From: Amyelois transitella
Lineage: Eukaryota > Arthropoda > Insecta > Lepidoptera > Pyralidae
Direction of reading: 5' to 3'
NCBI RefSeq assembly: GCF_032362555.1
Contig: NC_083525.1
Location: 5,317,501-5,381,500 of the forward strand
Length of the DNA stretch: 64,000 nucleotides
Part shown: piece by piece, positions 42,601 to 53,790 of the stretch
Layout: the number at the start of each line of letters is the position of its first letter
Numbering within the stretch: position 1 is the first letter of the stretch
Program-made: the position numbers and the translations under genes
Notes under the pieces: model-generated
Database searches by the model: none
Told to the model about the DNA's origin: nothing
The model's input: the letters and a program-made list of their open reading frames with translations, nothing else

Positions 42601-45405
42601 CAATTACTAATAAAAGAGCCTGAGAAGGAATTAAACTATTCTAAAAAAATTATATTACTTTTTCCCAGAGAAGTGAAAATTGTTTCACCTTTCTTACAGC
42701 CATTAGACAATGTAGATATAAATTTATATTACCTATCACTGCAATGCCGTTTACGTAACTAGGTACCACTTGCAGTGTGGATCTTGAACTTAACATTGGT
42801 TGAGCAAGGTCGCGCGCGCTAACGTAAACAAGTTAAAAAGAATACTGTAATAAAATGATGTTTTTAAGAAATTTTAGATAAAATGTAGCCTTTCAGTCTT
42901 TGAATAAAGACATTATTATATGTATGTGTGTAAAGTTGATAAACCCTTTTCTTCTATCCAGGTTCACGAGCTGCCCCCGGAAAAGCTAAAGAACCGAGAA
43001 GTCGTCAACATCGACATCGCTAATGACCCGATGTCCCAAACTGACTACAAAGCAGAGACGGACCCCACCAAGTTCAAATCGAAAAAGACCGGCAGGGGCC
43101 CGCTGGTGGGGCCCAACTGGAAGAACGACGTGAAACCGGTGATGACATGTTACAAGCTGGTTACCGCCGAGTTCAAGTGGTTTGGATTACAGGTCAGTGG
43201 AGAATAAAACCTGTATTGATATGCCTGGCGCTTGTTTGGGTTCGCTGACGTGATAATACTAATACGCTGGACCAAATATTCTGTACAACAATTCTTTATT
43301 TTTTATGATTTAATTCAATTTATGTCTTAAATATGTAGTTAGGTACAATATTGTCACATATATTAAAAATTGAAATTAATTTAAATTGACATTCAAAAAT
43401 GTCTAGTACTTACTTATAATGCAGAGGGTAACGCCCTGTTTGAATTCAGTCGACCTTAGGCATTCTTCTTTGTCAATTTTTTTCAATGTGACTCATGTTA
43501 GTATTTTTATTAGATCATCATCAATTACTGCCTTCCAGTAAAGAGGAAAACAAATCGGTGACTAAAATAGCTTGAATTATTTGACAATGTTGACATTAAT
43601 ACCTATGATAAGTAATAGTAGCTACTTGCGGAAGTATTATCTTAGCGCACCGCAAATTGTTATAATTGAAACCTTATTTCTCACTATATACAGTCGGGGC
43701 GTTGAGTAACATCGCTAATTGTATCGAAAGGGAAATTACTGTTGTATGAGTGGTTCTTGACATGAATAGTTGTAAAAAATTACAGAAAAGCTAATGCTGC
43801 GTTGCCTTCATCAGTTTGTTTTAACGGATTTTCTCTTTTTAAATTAATGTTGATCACATCAAATTAGTTGAATGAACCATAGCCAATATGAACCCATATT
43901 GGTTAGGTTAATGTTACCCAAGTCTGACCAGAGTCGCCGGGACTAGGGTTGAAAAAAGCGGGAATTTTTCCGGTTTTTTTCAAATTCCCTCGTGTTTATA
44001 CAAGTTTTTTACGAAAGTTTCAAGAAAGATAAGAATGAAATATTTCATGTTTTTTATTAATAAAACGGAAAAATATGAAAGAAACGGAAAAATACGATAG
44101 GAAAAGTATTGATTACCTTACAATATGCATCATTGTTTCAAAAATTGGTAATTATACATAGAATATATATATAGTTCTTCAATCGTTTTTTTCTTATTTT
44201 TCGAAACAAACGACGAAAATCTCAATAAAACCGTTTTTTCCCCAAGGTTTTATTCTGATATATTTCAATGTAACAAACCAATAAAACGGTAAAAAACGAA
44301 AAAACGTTTCTTTCACCGAAAAAAACAATTTGTTTCTTTCGGAATTTTCAACGCTAGCCGGGACTAACGCCTGGAGGATGATGGATAGTACTAGACATAT
44401 AGTAGAGTATATCTAAACATTTTATTTTTTATAAATCAAGATTTTACCATTCAAAGAAAGTGGTAATGGGACTGTTGGAGTAGGAAGGCCTAGACGAACG
44501 TGCCCTGATCATATCGACGACGTTCTAAAGGTCAAAAAGGTCAGGTCAAAAGCTTTCATGAAGTCTGTTATGAATGTGGATGAAGAGAAAGAAGTATGCA
44601 GGGATCGTGGCAAGTGGAAAGAGGTGGTCTCTGCCTACCTCTCCGGGAAAGAGGCGTGATTGATGTATGTATATATAATTCTGGATGTTTTAATGCCTGC
44701 CATTAAAACATTTCGAACATTTACCTTATAGACTTCAATGACATTGAGACTCCAAAGTTCATTAAAGATACAATGATATGATGGGCGTCTATTTGCATCA
44801 TAATCGACCCCTTTAATGTGACCTTGAATGCTTATATTATTATAAAATTGTTTGTTTGTTTAATATTTTCAGAACAAAGTAGAAAATGTCATCCAGAAGT
44901 CTGAGCGGCGGTTGTTCACCATTTTCCATAGGTGAGGAATATTTTATTTTATGAATTTTTAGTAAGCAACATCTATTATTCATCTAATCTAATCATCTAA
45001 AGTATAAATACTATGTACCAATAGATCGTTACCGACAGGGTCAGTAAAACAGGACGTTTCATATAATTTTTAGTATATACATATATAGCTGATACCCGCG
45101 AAAAGTAAAATCGGTTAATTTATGTATTTAAGATAGAAGTAGCTCATAACATGAACCTACATTATTTTGTTAATGTTTCTTAGTTACAAAAGAGCCTTAT
45201 TCAAATAAATCTGATTTCTGATTGAACTAGAACTAACTTGACTAAATCGTAAAAACAAAATTGCAGACAAGTATTCTGTTCAATGGACGACTGGTACGGC
45301 ATGACGATGGCGGACATTCGCGCCATCGAAGACCGAACCAAGGAGGAGCTAGAGCGGCTCCGGCGCGAGGGAGAAGTGCGCGGGATGCGTGCCGAGAACG
45401 AGTAA
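33629..45405 (+). CDS. vib: Class I phosphatidylinositol transfer protein (vibrator)
   Basis: Eight exons: 33629-33645, 33989-34019, 34306-34417, 40064-40215, 40818-40895, 42962-43192, 44873-44931, 45267-45405; 819 nt, 272 residues (human PITP-alpha 271). The start [20 protein letters not shown] equals the family N-terminus; [20 protein letters not shown] then LAPKG keeps Thr63 and Lys65 of the inositol site, and YCRTVLTN gives Asn105. [20 protein letters not shown] and [15 protein letters not shown] follow; the C-terminal helix ends MRAENE. The protein moves PI and PC between membranes and supports PIP2 signalling and cytokinesis. The membrane-insertion pair Trp-Trp (203-204 in human) is Trp203-Phe204 here. 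The first coding exon is only 17 nt. Intron 3 is 5.6 kb and transposon-rich. Firm assignment. Confidence 0.97.
35835..36712 (+). repeat. (TATG)n-tailed SINE split by a hAT-type element
   Basis: Diverged SINE sequence (GAATTCCATCATTGAGCTCC) stops at 35919; the SINE block CTCTGTCTACCCAGTAAGGG resumes after the hAT-type remnant at 36672. The pieces join at the SINE position ACTGTTGGC|TCTG. Confidence 0.65.
35920..36663. mobile_element. hAT-type element remnant with 8-bp duplication
   Basis: Terminal repeats TTGGGTTGTAAAATTACG and (inverted) TAGGGATGTAAATTGGTA; the flanks CTCCTAGC (35912-35919) and CTCCTGGC (36664-36671) are an 8-bp target duplication with one difference. Inside are many GGTAAAAT/ATTTTACC subterminal motifs and a short plus-strand frame [20 protein letters not shown] ending in a stop, like the acidic C-terminus of a hAT transposase. 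Internally deleted and dead. Confidence 0.75.
37107..37232 (+). repeat. (TATG)n-tailed SINE with internal deletion
   Basis: The head CCGTGTGGTTTCCGGCAC joins directly to AAGCCAAATAGCTGAACGTG, then GACTGTTGGCTCTGTCTACC and a TATGTATG tail. The middle third is missing. Confidence 0.9.
37875..37966 (-). mobile_element. RTE-like LINE tail
   Basis: Minus orientation: CATACATATATAGAACCACG, CCTCTTTCCCGGAAGGGTAG, CACTTCTTTCGCTTCG. Diverged, only the last ~90 bp. Confidence 0.8.
38836..39060 (-). repeat. (TATG)n-tailed SINE, nearly complete
   Basis: TCACGTCTTTATCCCTTGCG, GGTAGACAGAGCCAACAG, GAAAAGATATGGAGTGGTCC, GGTGCCGGGAACCACACAGC. Minus orientation, tail shortened. Confidence 0.9.
40216..40817 (+). 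other. PITP intron 4
   Basis: AT-rich intron of 602 bp; nothing recognisable in it. Confidence 0.6.
41049..41105. repeat. Perfect 57-bp palindrome, 28-bp arms
   Basis: Left arm 41049-41076, one central A at 41077, right arm 41078-41105: an exact reverse complement (AAAGAGTACCTATGTTCGAA ...). No known element at this site. In PITP intron 5. Confidence 0.95.
41158..41225 (-). repeat. (TATG)n-tailed SINE, tail fragment
   Basis: GCATACATCTTTATCCCTTA, CGGGGTAAACAAAGTTAAC. Minus orientation. Confidence 0.65.
43944..44356. mobile_element. hAT-type MITE with perfect 8-bp duplication
   Basis: Flanked on both sides by GCCGGGAC (43936-43943 and 44357-44364). Ends TAGGGTTGAAAA and (inverted) TAGCGTTGAAAA match at 11 of 12 positions and fit the hAT YARNG rule. 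The 413-bp inside is A/T-rich with many CGGAAAAA/TTTTTCCG motifs and no open frame. Confidence 0.85.
44467..44672 (+). mobile_element. 3' end of RTE-like LINE
   Basis: GGACTGTTGGAGTAGGAAGG, GTCAGGTCAAAAGCTTTCAT, GTTATGAATGTGGATGAAG, TCTCTGCCTACCTCTCCGGG, GTATGTATATA. Same family as 11058-12050, truncated to about 200 bp. Confidence 0.9.
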
Positions 45406-48191
45406 ACTGGAGCGCGGACGGCGGGAAACTGAACGGCGACGGAGCTGCAACTATGAACAGAGATTTAAAATTCGAATGTGCAGATTTTAAAGCGTGTTCT
45501 GAATTGGCTTTTTTTTATTCGATTTGTTATTGACAACAACCAGTACCTTCCGATGTTCTACAAAGTCAATGAGTGTGTCGTTTAATTAAGTGATTGTAAT
45601 TTGACATTTTTTTTTTATTTTGTTATTTGCATTTTTAATTTATTTGTCTTAATTACAAACATGTTTGTACACGGCGGAATTAAAGCCTTTTTTTCCTACC
45701 AATTCATGGAACGGGGTCTTACACATGATAGACAATCTTTTTTGGCAAATTACGCATAATGATGTTTTTAGGTATGTATTCAGTATTTTATTTACAAATT
45801 AACTCGGATCCAATTTTAATGTTCTTTGTGTTCCGATCAATAACAATTTTCTCAACAAAGTAAATAGATTTATATATATATTTTATATTATTGATTATAG
45901 TTGCAATTCCGTCTAAAATTGCGTAACGCTGTGTTCTGCGCTTTAGGTGCACGCTGGCTTCCTCTTGTAGAAATGTTTTAGGTATAATTCGGTCGGTATA
46001 ATAATGAATTTAAACAAATTGAGAAGTCATTTCGGAAGGCAAGAACAATGGCACACATTGTGTAGTTGGTTTGCTGTCATTTCTAGAACAGGAAGTATGC
46101 GCGTACGCAGCGTGTGGATATGGTACGCGTTGAAGCGTCGAGCGTAATCTTGTACACTCATTTAAACAAAAAGTTTTGTCTCGAGATGTGTATCAATTTT
46201 TCTGTAGCAAAAATTAGTGTATTGAATGTATCATAATTTTATCGTATAACGTCCAATAGGTACTTTTGAGTTGAATGAAATCGTATAGATTGCGCTCGGC
46301 GCGTCCGTTCGCGCGGTATCGATGCCCAAGCCTCTGTTATATTGTATAGTTCTGTTACGGAAATCTTGCGAAAATTGTTATGTTACGGCTGCTGGCGGTC
46401 TTTAGCACGTCAATGTTTCTATCTAAATCTTCCTTAGTATAAGAGGACCCAATTCATACGAATAAGGTCTCGGAAGAGGCTAGGGCATACCATTAGAAAA
46501 ATAATGTAATTCAGATGTGGAATAGATATTAAATGAATAACTAATAAGTCGATGTAGTCAGTGGTTAACAGGTAGTGTTGTCGTTACCTAATAATTAAAA
46601 TAATTCAATAAAACTTTGACAATTCATTATCAACGAGAGAGGTGAGGTTCACGCCGAGACTCACCGCATTTCACTGTTTAAATGTTCTGTTAGGTAACTT
46701 GCCTTGAGCAGATTTTTGGCTGTTGTTTATATTTATATTAATAATAAACACGTAATATAAGTAATTTTGCGCAATAGTATCAGGTAAATAATTATGGCAC
46801 GAATGGAAATTGTTATCGGTGCAATATATTTTATTATTAAACAGTGGCGACCGGAGTTGCTAGATGGTTGGAATCCCGCGGGGCGTCGCCGGTACGCTGG
46901 TATCTCCCGGTGTGGGTCGGGTTCGTGGGACATAGTACTATATATTAATGTATAACTTATATAACGCGACGCCCCCGCTCGAAGTGGGGATGCATGTTTA
47001 TTTTAATTAATAAGTTTGTTGTTTAACAAATCAGTATTGTAATATTTGTGTGACATTCCAGACGCTATGCCGATTGATAATTTTAGTTTATTATGTCGTT
47101 CATTTACTATTTTAATAGCTCTCTGTCAGTGTTATACCCGATAATAATGTGCAGCGACTTATGTGAACTGATTCACATTGAGAGTACAATGTCAAACGAG
47201 TATGTTTGTTTTGGCACTCGCAACTTATGACCAATCCAAATGTTCGCTTTTATTTTCTTTGTTTAACCTGCGTCTTTTGGCCGCATATATATTTGTAATG
47301 CTTTCTTGTCTAGAGCTTTTAAATACCACTTTCTCATCTCATAAACTAACTCCAATGTTGTAGTTCAAGTGATCTTTAGAAGCTCTGAACAACAATTTAT
47401 TTTTGCTTAATATTGCACTCGTTTTTAAGTTTTTTTTACTTATGTTGTAATAAGTTTTACATCAAATACAGCGTGATATATATATTTGAAAGTAGTCTTT
47501 TATTAGTAGATATTAGTAAATTGTTCGCATCCCGCTTTTAGCATTGTCTAGAGCTTGTTTCCGTTTTTTATTATGTATTTTGAGATAAAAGCATTTAAAG
47601 TACTTAACGACTTCAATCACTGAAATAGCACAACGTACAAACTACAATGACAAGATCAAAATATTCTTGACATCTTGGCCCAACTAGAGAAATCTTATAA
47701 TCGCAATATAATCAACTATGGCAATAAAAAATTCGAGACAAGAATGCTGTTTATGGAAGCCTAGTCGCTTTGATATTGTTAACCTTATTTGTAGCAGTTA
47801 CCAAATAAAACAAAGTACACATGACGATTTTTTTATTTTTCGATAGGTTTATCGAAATGTTCCTCATTGTTTGTGTTGAGTTGACATTATAATGCATGTG
47901 TTGTGAGTTAACTAATATTATTTAAGCTTGGCATTAACTCTAATCTTGACTCTGGTCCGCGGGTATAGGATTATCAGTATTCTATTAAAATATTGTCGGT
48001 AGTGGTAAAATAGGGCGGTTTCCATATTTTAAAGATAACTATAGAGCGCTCTAAACTTGTCAATTTTAAAATGTTTACCTATTTAAAGTTTTGAAACGTT
48101 CTCGCATTGAAATGTAAGTACCTATAATGATGTAATAAATAACATTTGTTGTAAAATGTACTATGAGTATTTTGAGGCCAACGGAAATAAA
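45406..48191 (+). other. Probable long 3' UTR of PITP
   Basis: AT-rich sequence with no transposon and no convincing open frame. AATAAA hexamers on the plus strand lie at 46607-46612, 47804-47809 and 48186-48191. Absence of repeats over 2.8 kb, unlike other intergenic stretches, fits a long 3' UTR with alternative ends (inferred). Confidence 0.45.
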
Positions 48192-48526
48192 ATTAATTTA
48201 ATCTGTTATGATTTGTTTGGTTTGTAGTTAGATGTCACCCGAACTCTTGAGGTTAGAAATAGAAACTCAGTCTTAGTTGGTCATATAATTACAGTGTAAT
48301 AAAATAACAATATTCATTTTGGAAATGAATTACACAAGCCAGCTATAAAAAGATTATAATAATCGATAGGTGATTATCTAGATAATGCAACAGTTGTACA
48401 AAGTCCAAAACTTCATTATTGGAAGCGTAAACTCATATCACAGAATAGACAGGCGTAAAAGACTTTCTTTTTGCAAGGCTAGGCTAAGTAAAATTGACTT
48501 TACATGAATTTAATTATTGTTCCTAG

Positions 48527-48664
48527 TAGAGTTGCCGTTGTCGATAGACTATATCAATACTTTCGGTAGTAACCTCGATCAATACTATCGATAGTCCCAT
48601 GGATATTGTTGCTTTTACTATAAATCGATAGGCGATAGTGGACTATCAATCGGCAACACTACTT
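48527..48664. repeat. Small inverted-repeat element, TATCGATAG-rich
   Basis: GAGTTGCCGTTGTCGATAGA near 48530 pairs with GGACTATCAATCGGCAACAC near 48640-48659. Several copies of CGATAG lie between. It could be a MITE. Confidence 0.5.
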
Positions 48665-49090
48665 CTTACCCTAGATTTACTTAGTACATAGAGGATTGTC
48701 ATAAACACCATAAGGACTAGACTCAAAACATCAAATATAACTAAACTCAAATAGTCTAATATCTAGTATACGCTTGAAAATCTTTGAATGATAAATGAAT
48801 AATCTTACATAGCAATCAGCTTGGAAAAAAAAGGTTTATATGGTTTATTTTGCGTAATTTTACATGCATTTCAATTTTAATATTTCATCTCTGTCGCATT
48901 TGCCGGTAGGTACATAATAAATTTAAATACCTATATAAAAATCGTCATAACATCCATAATCTGAACTACAATATTTCTTTCACTAAACAAAACCAATTTT
49001 TATACAATTTTCAAGTGGGGAGAAAATGTGGTCTACACAGGCTCTGCTTAGTTCAGACGCCAGTCTCTCACAATCCTATCAAACGTTAAA

Positions 49091-49152
49091 TATCCAAACA
49101 TACCTACATAAAATCCCGCCTATTCCCACTTACCACGATCCCGGCTGTAAGC
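49091..49152 (-). mobile_element. RTE-like LINE tail fragment
   Basis: CATACCTACATAAAATCCCG, CCTATTCCCACTTACCACGA. Minus orientation, diverged. Confidence 0.65.
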
Positions 49153-49889
49153 GAAAGAAATATCGTTTCTATCCAATTGCACCACAAATTTCATTTATCG
49201 GTAGATTGAAGAGAAATTGAACAATATTAAATTTCTATTTTTAACTAATACTTTATAATGTATGATAAAGTTCCCAAATGATATTTACACTTATTTAGTT
49301 TCGGCTGTCTGACAAATATTCAATTTATATTAAGAAGATAAATATTCAGTATATGCGACACACCTAAAACTAAACTACTATTTTAAAACAGATATATCAT
49401 TAGAAGTTTTCACAAACTTGATTAAAAAAACTGCTTATGTTACAAAATGGTTGCATGGCATTATTTCTTTCTATACACAAATACATGCACTTCACTCGCG
49501 TGGTTGCATAATCATAATAAATTCATATACTCTTGATAAAAATTAGCCGTATTATATATATTCATAAGCTGACTCTGTAACAAAAAGATAACTATTATAC
49601 TAACTCTACATATAAATTTCTCGTTATTTGTTTTACACTTTGGTGCTTAACCTAACTTGTACAAATAGTCAACACTGTCTTAAGGTACAATTTTATGAAC
49701 GTTTTATATTGGCCTAATTGAAGACTAGCTTGACTTAGAACTTACAAAACAATGGCAGCTAATCAATACCTATCTTATCAAACACATACATAAACCGAGT
49801 CTAAATTTCTAACTAAATTTATTGCAATACATTGGGAAGAACATTACATCACATATATAAGAATGATAAGAACAGTGGGGCATATAGTA

Positions 49890-50226
49890 TATATACCTCG
49901 ATACACATGCGGTGGTTGGAGGTTTTTTCCTGGCTTTAGACCCGGTTGCATCCTCCCCTCTTTGGAGGTGGCGGGGGTATGTCTTTGACCATAGATCCTA
50001 GATTGGGTGAGTCGGGTTTTTACACGAAGTGCATCCAGTTGCCTGAATGTGCAGGTTTCAACGCGATGATTTCCCTCGTCATAACAGCATCGGTTTGTAT
50101 TCACATACAATGTAAATAACTTTGAAAATAGTCATTGGTACATGGCCGAAGTGGGATTTGAACCTGTGCCTTTCTGCGCATCACGCATTTTAACCGGGCA
50201 CCTTACCGATTCGACCACCGACGCCC
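49890..50226 (-). repeat. tRNA-derived SINE
   Basis: On the minus strand the head (from 50226) is tRNA-like: GTCGAATCGGTAAGGTGC around the A box and AGGTTCAAATCCC as B box. A SINE body follows (CCTGCACATTCAGGCAACTG, then GACTCACCCAATCTAGG) to about 49890. Distinct from the (TATG)n SINE. Fragments of the body recur near 3800 and 30260. Confidence 0.8.
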
Positions 50227-50806
50227 AAAAGTGGTATAGTTAGGTGATATTTGTATGCAGCCTACCGTAAATCCTATAGTAGATACTACACACTCAATAC
50301 AACTACAAACATTCAGGTTCTAACATTCTCATTTATAAAAGCTACCTGTTACATGCTTTCAGTCAAAAATTGCGTGGCCTATGAATAGTTTTCTGAGCAT
50401 TACAAGGAAGCAAACCTTGCCTTGGATCAAACAAATAAGTGGAATGATTAACAATGTACTACACGAAAAAGTATCACTCTCATGAAAGGATATAGGTGGA
50501 ATTAGGTTATGTAAAACTAAGAGGTACACAACACACCACATTCATAATCAAAGAATGTTAACCGAGGTCTACTCCTCACCTTCGGCGGTGCTTCGCTTCC
50601 TGAAGGAACTGAGATGGTTCGAATGAAGAGGAACAAGTGACAGTTTAAGAGGATGTATTGATGTGTTAATTACTCTTTCCCTCATAATCTACTGGACGGA
50701 TTTTGATGGATTATGAACTGGAATAAAGTATAGATGATTTTTTATCAAGAGATTCCCACGGGAACAAAACCCCGCGGCGCAGCTGGTCTAAAATTCAACA
50801 ATATTT

Positions 50807-53190
50807 CTAATCATCAACCTCAAGTTCTAACTCGATATCAGCTAAACTGATCCGTCGCAGCGTATTGATGACCATATACCGAGAGAAACACACATATAGG
50901 TGCCGGAACCACACCATTTGGGACTTGTGCCGTTTCATAGCTCTGACCACGCGGCGACTCTCCGTCCAGCGGAGGAAGTATCTGCAAAATATAGGTACAG
51001 GGTTATTTGGGACACCAACAAGTTACATGAGGGAGGGTTACATTATATACATTTATGAGGTAGACTGAACAGTCTAAAAACTACTTGAAGGCAATGTTCA
51101 TAATGTGGAGAATAATAATTAGTTAAGTATTATTTATGACAGAAGTCTTGTTAAATCAGGAGGTGTCAGTGTTCATGCAACAAACATTACTGAATGTCAC
51201 AATACAAGATTCATATTTTATCAGTATTAGTATACCTCTAGGTTTGGATTAGAGATATACTAATTTAGCAGAGTAGTGGTTTAATTTAAATAACGGAGCA
51301 CTCGGTAAATTAAAAGATATTTTATTTTTAGTTACATATAAAATGAGAGGTAAAGTAACATGACATGAATATTAAAAAAAAATTGATCAAAAAAAAATCA
51401 ATTCAAAGATAAAATTACGAGAAAAACCTCTAAAACACTAAAAAGGTTTGTCTCTCCAACAATCAGCCTTATATCTCCTTAATATATTATGGTGGATAAG
51501 CCTGCTGGCATGCGCATCTTTTAATGGCAGTCTAAAGCCAGTGGCAACCCCGCCAGGATATGCCATTATGCAAAAAGAAAAAATACCTTTTCATTCGAAA
51601 AGGCCTATCTACATACCAGTATACATATAAGCCTTTTCATTTGTATACGAGGACTAAAACATAAAGAGGGATAATCTTGTTATATAACTTCCGTTTTTAT
51701 AAGAATGATTTGTGCAAAAATTTATGAGCATCTTACCTTTTGGAAGACAGTATGAAGCTCATTGGCAGGTCAAAGAAACCCAAATACTTCCTGAGGATAT
51801 TGACAGAATCTAATGTGTACACTGTGCATTCTGAAAACAGATTGACCCATCATTATATCTATACATACATACATATAGTCACGTCTATAACCCTTGCAGG
51901 GTAGACAGAGCCAACAAAGCTTTGATGTTAGAATTGCGATGCAAATAGTGACTAGGTTACTAGCCCATCACCTATAAGAATGATCCCAGCATATCCTTTA
52001 GTCACCTTTTACGACATCTTTTAGAAAGAGAAAGTGTAGTCCAATTCTTTTTTTTTTTGGTGCCAAGAACCACACAGCAGCTAGCAACAGTAAGTTTGAG
52101 ACTTGTGATCTGGGATACTAACACAAATATAGAATATTTTTTATAAAAAAAATAAATAGATAAACATCAGTCCCTGTTCCCAATCAGCAAAAGTTGTTGT
52201 TCTACCAGATGACCTGACTGGGGATTCAGAGGCCAGAATCACTTTGCCAAACAGGGCATCATATCAGGCTATGCTAAAATTATACAGTTTTATTGCCTTT
52301 CTTTTCTCATATGAATAAAAAATTACAATTTTTTAAAATGGAATTGTTGAATTAGGTTCAATCAATAATATACTTACTCTTGGGCATTAATTTCTCAACA
52401 AACATATATGCTACTGCATAAAATACTGCAGAATGATTTGCATGCGAAGACACCCCACCACGGTCAAATGTCACAAGGGTGTCTACATCCAACATTTCTA
52501 AATGATGCTGCATGAGTTTAGAGATGACGGGCACAGGCCAGTTCACCTTGGGATGGTCCTTCAGTCGTGTGTCGTTAATAAGACAAATATTTCTATCAGG
52601 GATGCCAAGCTCTTTGCAAGCATCCCATAACTCCTTGCGCCTAACGTGGCCTTTGCCTTCGTAATTCCCTGAAACATAATTAATTGAATTTATTAATATA
52701 AGCAAGAATAAAAAAAGTATATTAAAATTGCTACTGAATTAAGAATTATTTTCTACTTTCTTAAGAATATAACAGAATTGCTTTGTATGTCAAATTCGAA
52801 ACATTTTTTTATTTGGTTACTGTTTAGGTAAAGAACTTTATTACTTTACTATGCAAATAACACTTTACCATTTGACAAACATAGTATATGAACATCAGCT
52901 CCTTGTTCGCACAGCCTGAATATAGTTGGCCCAAAGAACATGCATTCGTCATCCGGGTGTGCCACCACCACCAAAACTCTTTTAGCCCTAAGAGAACCAC
53001 GAGTCCGTGTGGGAAGCCGCCTTGCATACCGCCGATACACCACACCACATACCAAAATATAGCACAGAAACCATATACTAATGTACAATGCAAAGTTTCT
53101 AAAATACAACAGCGTTTCAGCCAAGAATTTTAAGTAAAAGGTATAAAATAAATCGAAGTCATAGTAATAATATGAACTAAACAGTAACAT
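50807..53190 (-). CDS. PIGL: PIG-L, N-acetylglucosaminyl-PI de-N-acetylase
   Basis: Four exons: 53190-52869, 52668-52378, 51830-51737, 50981-50807; 882 nt, 293 residues (human 252). A hydrophobic segment at 31-50 (membrane anchor, ER) precedes RVLVVVAHPDDECMFFGPTI; the HPDDE zinc-binding catalytic motif is at 78-82. GGVSSHANHSAV gives the second metal motif H183-x2-H186. HVRRKELWDACKELGIPDRN and HKSQMVWFRHLYVCFSRYM are the family's middle and C-terminal blocks. The enzyme removes acetate from GlcNAc-PI on the cytosolic face of the ER, step two of GPI-anchor synthesis. It is somewhat longer than the human protein at both ends. The introns contain a SINE (51860-52079). The start chosen is the only Met before the membrane segment. 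Firm assignment. Confidence 0.95.
50982..51736 (-). other. PIG-L intron 3
   Basis: AT-rich intron of 755 bp; no repeat copy recognised. Confidence 0.6.
51831..52377 (-). other. PIG-L intron 2
   Basis: A 547-bp intron with a SINE in its left part (51860-52079). Confidence 0.7.
51860..52079 (-). repeat. (TATG)n-tailed SINE, nearly complete
   Basis: ATACATACATACATATAGTC, GCAGGGTAGACAGAGCCAAC, CACCTTTTACGACATCTTTT, GGTGCCAAGAACCACACAGC. Minus orientation; a deletion removes part of the AGACTG block. Confidence 0.9.
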
Positions 53191-53547
53191 TTCTGACCAG
53201 TAACTTTATTAAGTAATGGGATTATCGCCTTGAATAAGCCATTTAAAATCTATGTCGCATCTATTATTAAAATAAACAAGGAATTTGATTACATATATAG
53301 ACAGTATGGGAAATCTCATACAAAATCAACAAATCAGTCAGTCAATCAAATCAAGATTGGACAGAAGACAAGAATTGGTTCCTGCCACTTACCTACATAG
53401 TCAATGTCACTGTCACCATACTGTCACTCATTATTTTTTTTTAGATCGATACATGAGCTAGCGCGATAAAAATGCGTATGTAGGTATATGATCGGTCAAC
53501 AGAGTTTTTAAGTTCGTCGGGTATTACATTCAGTTAAGTCCATCATT
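53191..53547. promoter_or_regulatory. PIG-L upstream flank
   Basis: About 360 bp between the PIG-L start codon and the first transposon of the cluster. AT-rich, without recognised motifs; it should hold the PIG-L promoter. Confidence 0.4.
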
Positions 53548-53604
53548 CATATAGTGACGACTATATCTCTTGTGGGGTAGAGCCAGCAATCTTGAAAGAC
53601 TGAC

Positions 53605-53645
53605 AGTTCAGCTATTAGGCATAGACTATGCCTAATAGCTGAACT
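53605..53645. repeat. 41-bp perfect palindrome inside a SINE
   Basis: Arms 53605-53624 and 53626-53645 (AGTTCAGCTATTAGGCATAG and its reverse complement) around a single A. The left arm is normal SINE sequence, so the right arm arose by inverted duplication. Confidence 0.95.
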
Positions 53646-53790
53646 ATGCCGCATAGTGATAGAATTGAGATTCAATTAGTGACAGTTGCTAGCCCATCGC
53701 CTAAAAGATGAATCCCAATTTTATAAGCATGTTCCTTAGCCGCCTTTTACGGCATCCATGGGAATGAGGTGGAGCGGTCCCATTCTTTTT

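Larger units (their letters stand above)
40896..42961 (+). other. PITP intron 5
   Basis: A 2066-bp intron with a perfect 57-bp palindrome (41049-41105), a SINE tail fragment (41158-41225), a decayed SINE head (about 42165-42245) and a decayed SINE tail just before the acceptor (about 42893-42930). Confidence 0.7.
43193..44872 (+). other. PITP intron 6
   Basis: A 1680-bp intron carrying a hAT-type MITE (43944-44356) and an RTE 3' end (44467-44672). The rest is AT-rich without recognised features. Confidence 0.75.
48192..49889. other. Intergenic between PITP and PIG-L
   Basis: AT-rich. Contains a small inverted-repeat element (48527-48664) and an RTE tail piece (49091-49152). No gene is supported. 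Confidence 0.6.

Noticed and set aside
50140-50226. tRNA gene on the minus strand
   Set aside because: A and B box-like sequences are present but there is no complete cloverleaf, and the SINE body follows directly.
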